Assembly: GCF_001632365.1 (NCBI RefSeq)
Contig: NW_024468520.1
Span: forward strand, 337,530-401,529
Source: Laetiporus sulphureus 93-53
Taxonomy: Eukaryota; Basidiomycota; Agaricomycetes; Polyporales; Laetiporaceae
Direction of reading: 5' to 3'
DNA: 64,000 nt
The notes below the pieces were generated by a model that saw only the letters and a program-made list of their open reading frames with translations, was not told the origin of the DNA and searched no databases. The translations under genes were made by a program, and so were the position numbers. Position 1 is the first letter of the stretch; each line of letters starts with the position of its first letter. Positions 47,033-57,850 of this stretch are shown here, piece by piece.

Positions 47033-47933
47033 CGCGGTGCTACACAAGGGGCCATGTGACAACGCCTATCATTCGTAACACTCTCTTCCTGGAATGCAGT
47101 ATACTATCATTTTGCTTCTCACAATTGATTCCCACGTAGACGTTGTCGAACGTGGAGATCACCCTTCCTTGGGCCGACATTCTCGCTGTGTTGGATCACA
47201 TTGGCACCTGGCGACATCGACATGTGCTTCAACAAACGATGGCGGTGGTGCGAGTTGCTTCCTCGGAAGCTGATTTGCAAATTCTGTACGAACGTCGATG
47301 AGTCATGGCATCAAGGCGTGTGCGAAAGCCGCACGACAGATTCGATATTCAAGTACATCCCGAGTCCATCGCGAGTCATTATAGTACGTACGTGGCGTAT
47401 TCCAAGAAGTAATCTGACCTACGGTCCAGGATATAAGAGGTGACCTGCACTGGAACCCAGCAGATGCTTCCGCAAACGCACAAATGATCGTTCATACTTA
47501 GAAATGCGAGCACATCCGCTCGTACTCACTTTTCCGACGTCTCGAGGTTCCAAGACACTGGTTTTATGCATTGCACACAGGAAAACACGAGTAATACCTT
47601 GATTTGGTTATCAAACGCGCATTTAGCACGGTGCTAACAACGATCGTTCCAAAATATGACTGAAAAGGCTATTCATTCTACAGAACTATCAACTATTGGC
47701 TACATGGAGTACGTAACGCGAGACACTAATCTACAGGAGCAATTAGCGTTATTGTAGCATTTCAACGGCCGACAAATAATGAGTAGATGATGTAGACAGA
47801 CTGGGAAGAAAGAAGACGGCTTTGGAGGGCGGGTGATGCAGCCGCTCCAAGTGCAATGCATTTCAATTTATATCACTTCAGAGGAGAATCACGGTAAGCA
47901 TGCAGCATACAGCTGGTGCCTGGCCATTCTTAC
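47033..47933. other. Intergenic, 901 bp, no gene seen
   Basis: Holds the BTB-C promoter and the 3' flank of dsRBM copy 6. No supported coding sequence. Confidence 0.45.
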
Positions 47934-48277
47934 CTAGCGTCCAGCGGCCCGAGCTTGAAGCGCAGAGAGAGCCTGTTGGGCCGCAATGTCCATTGCAGCG
48001 CCCTTGCTCGCAGCGGTGCCTCTCCCGTACTCGAAGCCATTGACTGTGAGAAGAAGTGTCAGTTCACATAACTGAGAAGCAGGGGCTCACTCACCGAAGG
48101 CAACCGCGGTCCACATGATGGCACGTCCGGTGCCGTGCGAGGCATACTCCCACTCCAAAACGCTCGTGCTCATGTTGGCTTGAAGCCAATTGTTCAAGTT
48201 CATACGCGGGTCTAGGATCGATCACTTGTTAGTGAGCAAATAGTTATGTCCATGGAAGCGGGTGAACTACCAGCCAT
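47934..48277 (-). CDS. Small dsRBM-like protein, copy 6
   Basis: Exons 48277-48271 (7 nt, ATGGCTG), 48211-48095 (117 nt) and 48043-47934 (110 nt) give 77 residues: MADPRMNLNNWLQANMSTSV, LEWEYASHGTGRAIMWTAVA, FEYGRGTAASKGAAMDIAAQ and a basic end LQARAAGR. Of all copies it reads most like a textbook dsRBM (FEYGRGTAASKGAA; IAAQQALSAL). It lies on the far side of MED1 between BTB-C and BTB-D, all three on the minus strand. All splice sites are canonical. Confidence 0.82.
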
Positions 48278-49793
48278 GGTACTGTCGCTTTGGTCCTGAG
48301 GCTCACCGATGCTGCGTTGCTCGCATCTCCCTCTCCCCACTGGCTTTTAATACTACGACAAGACGCTTTGCAGTCTGTACATCACTGCGATCGCAGTACA
48401 GAATACAGCAGAGCTGAAACTCCGGCTCTTTGGTCTCCGTAACCCTCCACCGCGATCGACACAAGTGCACAGACGAGCCACTCGGGAAGTGTCTGAAGAA
48501 CATTGTGACCAGTTTTGGCGTCGTGCGGACGAAGGCGCACTGCATCCCTCGGGAAGCGGCGTTCAAACATACTGACGTATCATATTGTCGTGAGTTGTGT
48601 AGAACCCGTGTTGTTCGCAACAATACATGCAGCTCATCGCATGATGCGCATCACTAGAAGAGCAAACATCATAAATGCCCCAGAACGGAAACCTCAAGAC
48701 TTCTACCGTTGCCTGAATGCACCGCATTCGTCACACGGTCCCGAGGCTTGATAGACTCAGCCGTCTCCGAGTCGATGACTAGGTCTAACGAGCATCACTT
48801 ACGGCAAGTTGTATAGAAAAAAAAGATAATCGATGACGATGTCAGGATTTTTCGCTGCTCCTCAAACGATGACATGCCAAGCATTCTCTATTGACAGAAT
48901 GTTTCCATCCAGTGGCAATGGCCGCAAGAGTGTCCCAGTTCGACGCCAGGCAGCATTCTGATAGCATTGGACCTTAAAGCAGTTCCCGGTCTTCCCGAAA
49001 GAACCAAACGGTTCTGTAAAATGGAGGCGTCCAGGGGCTCTGCGCCGCATCTGTGATAACCGGCGATTGGCTCTTTAGAGATTTTCTTGTGCGCCAATCT
49101 TGCAGCGGAGGTGAGCCGTTTCGTGCGTCTGGCATGTGATAATCAACAATCATGGCAGCGTCGCTCGCTGACAGAATATCAGTCCACAGTGGGAGCGTTG
49201 GTGGATTGGAATCATATCGCGTCCCATCGCCGTGTAGCAAGTCGTGCCAGACGGTCGTGTTACGGTGTTGGACGTATTTCCCCTGGATGTATGGCACGAC
49301 AGGTTGTCGCTTGATGGAATTCACCGGCTGCTGAGACAATACCACGCTGTCTCCACAAGACCACTCGCATGGTCAATGACATCTACGTCGTTCCGGCGCT
49401 GTTCGTACTTAAGTCCGGTCAGCGTGGTTCCTGCCCAAGCATCATGTACGCCCCTGTGGACATCATCGATCGTCCACTCAGATAACCTCGCGCGTGTGCC
49501 AGCGCGGACATTAATGACGCAGGGTATTACGGCATTCTATATGATAGCCCGTGCGTGGACTGTATTGATTCTCCTCCACAATTCGAACTTACGGCGTCGG
49601 TTGCTAGTTCGCCGTTTGTAACTAAATCTGTTGTACAAGGAGTCTGGCCTCATCCATATAGTGTCTGGATCTCAAATGCATGGGGCGAACCAGGTAAGGT
49701 ACGAGTATCGTAACAGCGTTACAGTCTCACAAGATATCCTACAGCAGATGCGGCTACCCACCGCTTGAACACGACAGCACGCATCTGTCCTAC
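48278..49793. other. Intergenic, 1.5 kb, no firm gene
   Basis: A minus-strand open frame of 123 codons (49345-48974, from MVLSQQPVNSIKRQ) is the longest; it has no recognisable domain and no splice-supported extension. The last 200 bp before dsRBM copy 6 are its presumed promoter. Confidence 0.4.
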
Positions 49794-51246
49794 TCAAATG
49801 GTGAAGAAAAATTGGCAAGTGGTGCAGTAAATCCCCTTCACGCTACCCTGCATAGTCAAATGCATCGTACCAGAGCTGTCAGTGATATAATTCTGGTGAC
49901 CCATCGGGCAGGCCCGCGGGTACACCGAATGTTCTTCACGAGTAATCGGTGGCCCACCACGTGCGGGATTGTTGGCAGCCAACTTGGCGAAGAGAGCAGT
50001 TAAGACCTTGTTGCCATGCTGCGGCTGGCCCTTGGTCGCACGGTCAATCCAGTGTTGCATCTCGGCAATGACGTTCGAGGAGAGGGCGTTCTCGGTGAGA
50101 AGCGTTATCTCGGCGTGGAGAACGTCATCGTGCCTTCACACGTGTGTCAGTGGGTGGTTGAGGCATTATACAAGAGAGTACGCCTTACAATGGTGTGAAT
50201 TCCGAGAAGAGCTCCTGCAGGATGTTTTCCTGAGAGAGCTTGGCTTTGATGTCCTCGAGAGCGAGGGCTTTCAGTTCAGCCAGGTCACACTGAGAAAGCT
50301 GTGAGAATGGCTTTTGGGGGCTAGAAAAGAGGATATACCATGTCCGCGAGGCGGTACATAGATTTTGGAGAGCACAATGGTGCATACGAATCTTGTGCTT
50401 GAGGAGCTTCGTTGGCGTCGCGGTTTTGTGATTTGAGAGGCGCGAACCTGACTTCTCCAGTGAAGACGTAAAACACAAAGGCCTGCAGTCTTGAGCAGGA
50501 GACATGAGGCCAACGTAGCGTACATTATGTTCCGGTCACTAACGTGTTAAAGCAATGTTTTTGATGAAAAGTGTTCGTCCAGGCTTCTCATCTTGCTGTA
50601 GGGAAACAGTACGATTTCTCGAATCACGCTACGATGTATGAGTGAGGAGTGCGCCACATGCGTGGGCAGGAAGACTCGTGAGCACGTACATTTTCAGTCT
50701 GCATATCTGTTTTGTCGTGAGATGACATGCACACGATCTTGGTGCTTATATCATTCGCAGTATCGCTTCCGGAAGCGCACTCGTCCTCACTCTCGAGATC
50801 GCTGTCCGACGCATAGTCGTATGCATCATTGCCGACGAGTGATCCGTCCGAGGATGGAGTCTCGCACAGGCCGGTTCTACTCTCCATAACCTCTGGAGAG
50901 AAGACTATGAAACTTAGATCAGTGAATACCCGTGAGCACATGAAATCAGCCAGAGGGGCGCACGGTGGACGAAGTAATCGGACGTATTCTGCAACATGAC
51001 GCTATTGGCGTAAACGGGCCGTGGCATGTCAGTCACGCCAGAAGTACGACGGCGAGAGTAAGCATAGATGGTAGCGTCATAGAACTGCCCCGTTATGAGC
51101 GTATGCCTCAAAATTCCACGTAGTTGCTCTTCTCTTGAGTTTTCAGAGGTAGGAAGGTCCGGTAGTTTGGAGGCATTTCGACGTGTGCTCTTCATAGTCC
51201 TCCTCTGATTCGCATTCATGCTAGAGCCATTGGATACACCACTCAT
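49794..51246 (-). CDS. BTB/POZ-like protein D, possibly frameshifted
   Basis: Exons 51246-50964, 50904-50690, 50595-50544, 50489-50339, 50289-50189 and 50133-49794 are recognised by homology to A-C: FYDATIYAYSRRR, VYANSVMLQNTSDYF, AYDYASDSDLESEDE, LQAFVFYVFTGEVRFAPLKS, CSPKSMYRLADM, LEDIKAKLSQENILQELF, IAEMQHWIDRAT, and a C-terminal CPMGH...CTTC zinc-ribbon-like end. The third exon reads QDEKPGRTLFIKNIALT and ends TTAACAC/GTTAGT one base out of phase with the next exon, where A-C have a codon ending AC at this junction. Either a one-base indel has broken the gene or splicing there differs. The other parts are well kept, so any damage is recent. Confidence 0.65.
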
Positions 51247-52374
51247 GTCGATCACAGGTCGGGCTGACTGTGTATGAATTTGAGCTTTGAGCGTGAAACT
51301 TGATATACGATAGCTTGAGAGCCGGATGACGGCCACGGTTGTGTTGCGTGCACGCAATTGGCGCGTTCGGAAGTTATCGTCGGTCACAGTCTGAGCCACG
51401 TGCGCCGTTATTGATGGCAACATTCTCAGGATGCAAACATGGACATACAGACCCTTGGGGGACGCCCCTGCATGAGTACGTTCAATGTATTCCGCAACGT
51501 AGGTTCGGAACTGATTGCCAGTGCTTGATACTCGGGGTATTCCGGCATGCTGCACTCTACAAAGAGACACAATGCTGGAGTAGAAGGAGAACAGCAAGCA
51601 AGAGTACGCACAAGAGTAATGCACGCAGCAGGTTTGAGGATAGTGACACGTCCGTATACCCAGTGCGCGTACGACACAAACACTGCGTTTAGTGTTGGCA
51701 GAATTCCTGAAGAGAGCAGCAAAGAAAGTAGTAAGTTTGATGTGCGAACGTGGACTCAGTTTCTTCCAGGTACTTACCCTGGATCCAGTGCAACGACAGC
51801 ATACAACTGTGGACGCGGTCACGCCTGGTGTGAGGTGTCTCTAGTGTCACGAGGGCGCGTTTGACGATGGGCTCCTAGTACGCGCGTCAGGGGACTCAGG
51901 GCATGCCAGACTCCTGTATGCTGCTCAAAAGGTCAACCGGCTCACGCCCAGCGGGAAGGAGTATATTATGGGTTGTAGTAGTGTAAGAGAATGAAGAGCA
52001 ACCTATGTACATAGCATAAGAATAGTTTACACTGAATTTAAGATGAGGGAGTTGCGGCGCAGGTGTGCGACGCTAAGTCCTAAAAGACGGAGGAGGCAAT
52101 GCCAAGTCCATCGAGCATCGGAATGTAAAGTAACGTTGACGCGACGGCGTGTTCGTCACGTCTTCGAGGGGACGCGGGTCGTACGACTCGGAGTGGACGA
52201 CGGGATCGTTTTGTCGACAGCCGCGTGAGCAGGTTGAGGCTCGGCGGCGTGCATGACCGTGTTCGTGCGCATTAGGTGCCGAGTAAGCGCGCTCAGTATT
52301 GCCGTACAATGCCGGACCTAGCATGAATTGCAAAAGTGATAGCGCGTGGTATTGGCCTAGAAAGCATGGTACTA
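51247..52374. other. Intergenic, 1.1 kb, no gene seen
   Basis: The BTB-D first exon stays open upstream to about 51822 without another convincing start. The remainder shows no coding content. Confidence 0.4.
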
Positions 52375-54295
52375 TCAGACGAGATAGTAAGAGTGTGCGC
52401 CCTCGTAAAAAGGGAAAGGACCCTTCATAGCAGTTTCGTCCCACTCTCGTCGACAGAGCTCCATCTTCTCCTTCGCACTCTCCAACTGCTCGGGCCTGAC
52501 GGATCCGTCGTTCAGGCACCCAATTACGTCATGCAGTCTGTTCACATTGCGCTCGTACTCCGCCTGAGCTTCAGTTTCCTCACAGTGCGCCGTGATCTCC
52601 TTTGCGGTGAAGTCGATTGGACAGGGGCTGTCTACGATGCTGCTCCATCTCTCCTGCAGACTGACCAGGAGACCGCGAAGATCCAATGGGCCATCGGCGA
52701 CGCAGCGCGTGATGAACGGCACCAAGAATTCCAGTGCTGTGCAATGAGGGAGGGCCCACACATTGGCCCGCAGAGGGTCCCACGAGGGAACGATCTGCAT
52801 GTACAACCTGTGCCGACACGCGTAGCGATGTTGTATGCGGATATATTCTTGTTTCTCCGGCGACATTGCGTCGAAATTGTCGGGCCATGGTGGCATCGAG
52901 CCGTCTACCGGTATCGGGACCACTCCCTCTGTGTACGCCACTGCTGTGGGGACACCACATTGCATGCAGAAAGGGAGATAGTCGCCCCCTGCCAGTCAAT
53001 CACATGGTGAACATAGGCTAGGCCCTCGGGCGGGACGATAAGGTTATTGAGTGAGAGGTCCGGGTGATTGAGCACTGGGGCCGTCATGGCGGGGTCGGAG
53101 GGAATGATGAAGGGAGCGATGCGAATGCAGGTGTTCAGCAGACAGCGCAGCAAAGGGATGTCGCTGGGGTTCGGCTTGACAAGCGGGGACGAGAAATCGA
53201 CGACGGTGTCCATTGCACGCAGTTGGAGCTCCGCAGCACTCTTGATCATACTTTGCATATCCGGCCCTGTACGATCATATCAGAACAACTGCACTGTTGG
53301 TAGAGCCAGAGAACGTACACGGTCCGCGGTCAGCATCCACATTGCCATAGCCTGCACGCCACCATTCACGATTTGCAGTCGGCCCAATCCGATATTTGGC
53401 GGCCAGTTCCCGATTCAGCTCGGCAGGATAACAGTCATCATCTGTATACAGAGGACGGCTGCGCTCGTCGCCGTCCGGCGCGTCTTCTGCAAAGTACAGA
53501 GACCCATTGTGAGAGAAATTCTGGCGAAGCAACGCCCATTCTAGCTCAGCGATGCTCTGCAAGGCTGCACCAGCGGTCTCGCCCTGGATTGCAGGCCACC
53601 GAGGATATAACGGAATGCCTGGTGCGTACTCCAGAATGATGTACGGCGTCTGTGCGGGATTGTTGTATGACGCCTTCCACGCAAGAACCTTAGGAGGAAG
53701 GGGCACATTGCGAGAGCGATTGTTAATCCACCTCTCGCGAACGTAGCACATGGTGGCAGCCTCGCTGGCTATCGTTCGCTCAACGTTGCCTATGAGCGGC
53801 AAAGGAATACGGGCGACTACCTCCGCTCCATTGTCGAAACGGAGCAAGAAGATTCTGTTGAAAGACCCTGAAGACAAACTAAGCGACATGCCATAGACCA
53901 GCCAGTGAGGCGGCACACCTTCTCCTATTTTCACCCATGATGTACAGTGCTGAGCATCCACACTGTTGCACGCCACATGTTCAAGAGCGTCGGGGTTGAA
54001 CGGAGCAGATCGGACTTTGTGTTCTGCGAGGACACGAGGATATGAGGAGGGGTGGCGTATATCAATGAAAGGACTGGTAGATACGCAGCTCGTCGTTGCA
54101 GAGCCAACGATTCGACGAGCTAGTGAATAGTGTCTCGGTGTCAGGGCGCGACGAGGGTGTGAGATGGAGGTGACGGAGGCTACGAAGACGTATACCGGGA
54201 TGGAAGTTTAGCTGATATGCGAATCGCCAAAGATGTCTAGCACGACTCGGAATGCACACTGTTTGAGGGAATCGGCAGGCGCGGCTTGCCAGCAT
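52375..54295 (-). pseudogene. APH-family kinase-like gene with one-base frameshift
   Basis: Exons 54295-54085, 54023-53319 and 53266-52375 encode a protein of the aminoglycoside-phosphotransferase/kinase-like fold expanded in basidiomycetes and related to yeast Aim9. A mitochondrial-type leader (MLASRACRFPQTVCIPSRAR) is followed by SFNRIFLLRFDNGAEVVARI (ATP-binding strands), the catalytic loop LNHPDLSLNNLIV (H-x-D...N) and the metal-binding VIDWQG. Right after ATIS the frame is lost in a CCC run (about 52972-52976 on the plus strand). The family sequence resumes one frame over as PFCMQCGVP and runs on to GPFPFYEGAHSYYLV. No GT-AG intron spans the shift. A pseudogene or a base-call error are both possible. 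Despite the family name, these fungal proteins are not known antibiotic-resistance enzymes. Confidence 0.75.
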
Positions 54296-56174
54296 GGCAA
54301 CGGAACGGTGCGATTGTGGTCGAACCTTCCTGGGTGTCAATTGCGAAACGTCGAACAAGGCAAGAATTCCCGCTACGACAGTAGTGGGTCTTGTCGATTT
54401 GAAGCTCACAAGGCTCTCTGCGAAAATTAGCGATCGGCGGCACACACCTCCTTGGCTCCTACCGTATTTTTCGTGTGCTCATCTCTGTTCACTCATGTCG
54501 CGAATCGCTGTGCACGGATCCTATGCTGGGATTCCAGCATCTATCCTTGTCGATGCTTCTCGGGAACGCTCGTGCATATGCGTTCAATAATTTCAACGCC
54601 ACTCCTTCCAAGCGTGCACGCTACCACCGCATGGATACGACCGACTGAACGCGCTCACTCCGCTATAATGCTCCTTGCCTTTCCCATTTTCTATCTATGT
54701 GTACCGTTACTGTTCATCTTCGTTTCTTTTCTCTCTAACGTATATACTCACCCTAACCGTTTAATTCCTCTTCTCGTAATCTATATGTTCCTGTTCTTTC
54801 TAATCTGCATGCTCCTCTCGCCTTACATTACTGTTCTTTGTAATCGCTCCTTCTAATTATCTCCTTCTCCTCGTGTAATACTACTCGTTTTCCACCACCA
54901 CTTCACCTGCGAGCGAACTCACCGCGCTTCCGAAATCGTTCCTTCCTGTTAAGCGCCCGCACTGGCTAAATAACTGCGCTCGTCGTAGCGGGCGCTGCCG
55001 GCGCCGGCCCTACCACCTTATAAGATAGCATCATATGTCCGTTGTAGACTCAGGGGCAGAGGCCCACGGGTGATTTCGCGCCAGTGGCGCCACAGGAGAG
55101 TAGGATGAGCCTATGAGGAGCACCTCCTTCACCATACGGGCCCGACGGCCTCATTGTTGCATTCGACTCGTCAAGTTGAGGGCCGTGAAGGCGTTAGTGC
55201 CACAGCAACTTGCAACAACTGGACTAGCGGGATTCGACACGAACTGCCAATGAGCCTTGAGGAGGTCAGGGTACTTGTCGATGCCAGAAATCACTCTCTA
55301 AAGCGATTGGCTCGACGGATTCCATAATCTGTGCGCTCCATGTTATAAGCAAATGCACGCAACTAGCTGCGCGATACAGCTTAGACTTCCGACGTGATGA
55401 CCGTCGCATAAGGGACATGCACGCCGGCTGTGGCTGACGGTCTCTCAGGCTGGATCGCGATCCCTCACGTTCCTCATCTGCTACCTCGCATTGACGTCGT
55501 TCAGATGAGTAACTTCTTCAAGCCACTTCGTCGTCGTGCAGCTGACGGGTTTGGCAATTGACAAAATTCAAAACAAGCAACCAGGTCATTAACGACGAAG
55601 ACCACTGTCCAAGCGCTGGTTCGTCGGAGACGCGAACACGGAGAGAGAAATCTTCAAGTTCTTGCGTATAGCGGCCTCGTCACTGAATACGTCGTTGAAA
55701 ACTCGAGCAAACACCCCGACCAAAATATCGGGGTCGAGCGGTTTGATGCCGTAAGGCGTGCTACTCTAGAATCTTCAAAAGTAACATATTGTGATGTCCG
55801 TCTTAGTAATGAAACATCAACAGAAATTCTTCAAAAGGGGGACGGAGGTTCGGGGCAAGAGGCAGACCGATGTGTCACATCCACGCGGAGTTTGCTGGAC
55901 TCAAACGCGGAAGTTTTAATTCAGTAATATCTCGCAATGTAAAATCGAAACATCAATATTGGTGAAGTGTAAATGAGCAAACTAGAGAATGTGCGCAAGG
56001 CTCAAATTGGAGTGGCACTCTGGACTGCCAAATCGAGTAATAAGTCTACCATAAATGGTAGCTTCGGTGCCACGATGCTCTGCTCGCACGCTGTGGCATT
56101 TCTATCATAAATCCCGGTTAAAAGGTACATAAATATATACAAATCATGTGTAGTCCACCCTCCCTCTGCAAGCC

Positions 56175-56211
56175 TCAAACTTCAAAGCTTCAAAGCTTCA
56201 AGCTTCAAGCT
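56175..56211. repeat. Short TTCAAAGC/TTCAAGC tandem repeat
   Basis: Five consecutive 7-8 bp units (CTTCAAAGCTTCAAAGCTTC, then AAGCTTCAAGC) about 160 bp upstream of the ILV6 start codon. Confidence 0.7.
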
Positions 56212-56285
56212 AGCCTCAATTGCAGAACTATGGCCCAAAGTAAGACCAGTTAGACTTGGCTCGGCGAAAGCCGAGAGTCGCAGCT

Positions 56286-56296
56286 CACGTGAGTCA
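56286..56296. promoter_or_regulatory. Overlapping E-box and Gcn4/CPC1-type site before ILV6
   Basis: CACGTGAGTCA overlaps CACGTG (56286-56291) with TGAGTCA (56290-56296), a perfect core for the bZIP regulator Gcn4/CPC1, 75 bp upstream of the ILV6 ATG. Amino-acid biosynthesis genes are the classic targets of this regulator, so general amino-acid control of ILV6 is likely. Confidence 0.65.
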
Positions 56297-56370
56297 CTGA
56301 ACTTGACTCGATCGTACAGGGAAATCGGAAGGCGCGAACGGCTCTCCCTCCTGCTTCCCTCCATCCCATC

Positions 56371-57574
56371 ATGATCCCTACTGCAGCCCGCAGGGGCTTT
56401 GCAGCAAGGCGGATGCTCAAGCCGCGGTGCTTCTCCTCATCAATGTGCAGACGCTCAGCCGACGAACCTGCGCCGAAGCCACCACCTCCCATTGATGATT
56501 CCACCTCTGCGTTGGACTACAAGCGGCGAACGACCTTGCAGCACCGTCCGCCACCCCTCCCGGCCATGGACTTACGTCCGAGGACAGCGGAGGAGGCTGT
56601 CACGAATATCCTCTACAACACGCCGCCGCCGAGCTTGCAGCCATTCAAGAAGTACGTCCGACGTGCTCGCGGCTCCCTTTGCCCAGGACACTGATATTCC
56701 GAGCTAGGCATGTACTGAACTGCCTTGTTCAGAACGAGCCGGGAGTGTTATCTCGCGTGTCGGGTATTCTGGCAGGCCGTGGATTCAACATCGACTCCTT
56801 AGTTGTGTGTCGGACTGAGATTCGGGACCTGAGTCGGATGTGCATCGTCCTCCGCGGCCAGGACGGTGTCATTGAACAGGCACGCAGGCAACTAGAAGAC
56901 TTGGTGCGAAACTAGTCTATTGTCTCCAATTGTCTCCCACTCACCGTTCCATGCACAGGTTCCCGTGTGGGCCGTGCTTGACTACACGGATACACACTGC
57001 ATCGAACGCGAGCTCCTCCTTGTCAAAGTCTCCATCCTCGGTCCCGAATACGTGGAGGAGCAGCTGCAAGGCGGGCCCACTCACGAGCCCCGAAGAAGCA
57101 TCTCGTCCTCGCTCGCCCTATCTGCCGAGCACAACGCCGAAAAGCTAGAGCGAGAGATGACGCTCGTGCAAAACTTTGAGCGCGGCGCGCGCCCAGAACA
57201 AGAGGCGCAGGTCCCCCCGCCGCTCACGCCAACGCAGGCGCTGCACCTACGCAGCGACAACCTGAACGCCGTGTCTGTGCTATCTTCGCAGTTTGGAGGG
57301 CGCATCGTGGACGTGAGCGAGAACAGCGTGATCGTGGAGATGTGCGGCAAGACGAGCCGCGTGGAGGCGTTCTTGGCGCTGCTCAAGCCATTTGGTATCC
57401 TGGAGGCTGCTCGGACTGGTGAGTCTAACGATGATGTCCGCCGTCCGGGCTTACTGACTTGAATGGACAGGTCTTATGGTAATGCCGCGTACACCCATTG
57501 CCAGAGCACCTGAGAGCAGCGATGAAGCTGAAGACGGTGCCGGCGTGGACGCCAGCCTCCTCCCTCCTGGCTAA
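56371..57574 (+). CDS. ILV6: Acetolactate synthase regulatory (small) subunit
   Basis: Four exons (56371-56651, 56708-56903, 56959-57418, 57471-57574) give 346 residues. An Arg/Ala-rich presequence (MIPTAARRGFAARRMLKPRC) targets mitochondria. The ACT domain follows: KHVLNCLVQNEPGVLSRVSG, ILAGRGFNIDSLVV, SRMCIVLRGQDGVIEQARRQ, then the conserved VPVWAVLDYTD and LLLVKVSILG. The C-terminal domain has LNAVSVLSSQFGGRIVDVSE, SVIVEMCGKTSRVEAFLALL and KPFGILEAARTGLMVMPR. ILV6 binds the catalytic subunit ILV2, activates it, and makes it sensitive to valine, controlling the first step of branched-chain amino-acid synthesis. Length and order are as expected, and the upstream Gcn4-type site fits. It converges with the PDK1-like kinase gene. 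Confidence 0.93.
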
Positions 57575-57850
57575 GCTTCAGCACACAGTGCCATGTGGAT
57601 GGTATCTAACGCTCAAAAGTATCTACCGTATATACTCTGTATTATTCCGGGTTTTGGATAACCATGCAGGACAATCAGGGGTGTGGGCAAAACAACGACA
57701 ATCGTATGTGCGAATGCTACGAATACATGGTTGCAAGTAATGATAACACTATGAGAGTACAATGTTGTACGCCGTGTCCGACAATAGCAACGTCCCGATT
57801 CCAATAGATATCAGATAAACCACCAATTATTATCTTTCGAAAAAAAAACG

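Larger units (their letters stand above)
54296..56370. other. 2.1 kb intergenic with pyrimidine-rich tract
   Basis: About 54640-54900 is strikingly T/C-rich on the plus strand, which keeps a 134-codon frame (54452-54856) open with hydrophobic residues; I regard that frame as a composition effect. 56175-56211 carries tandem TTCAAAGC/TTCAAGC units. The final 100 bp form the ILV6 promoter. No gene is supported. Confidence 0.5.

Noticed and set aside
48974..49345. 123-codon minus-strand frame between dsRBM6 and BTB-D
   Set aside because: No recognisable motif, no splice-supported extension, no second copy found; may be chance.
52375..54295. Antibiotic-resistance gene reading of the APH-family match
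   Set aside because: The leader peptide, introns and family features fit the expanded fungal Aim9-like group, not bacterial resistance enzymes.
54452..54856. 134-codon plus-strand frame with hydrophobic segments
   Set aside because: It coincides with a pyrimidine-rich tract that automatically yields Leu/Phe/Ser/Pro codons; no start context, introns or family features.
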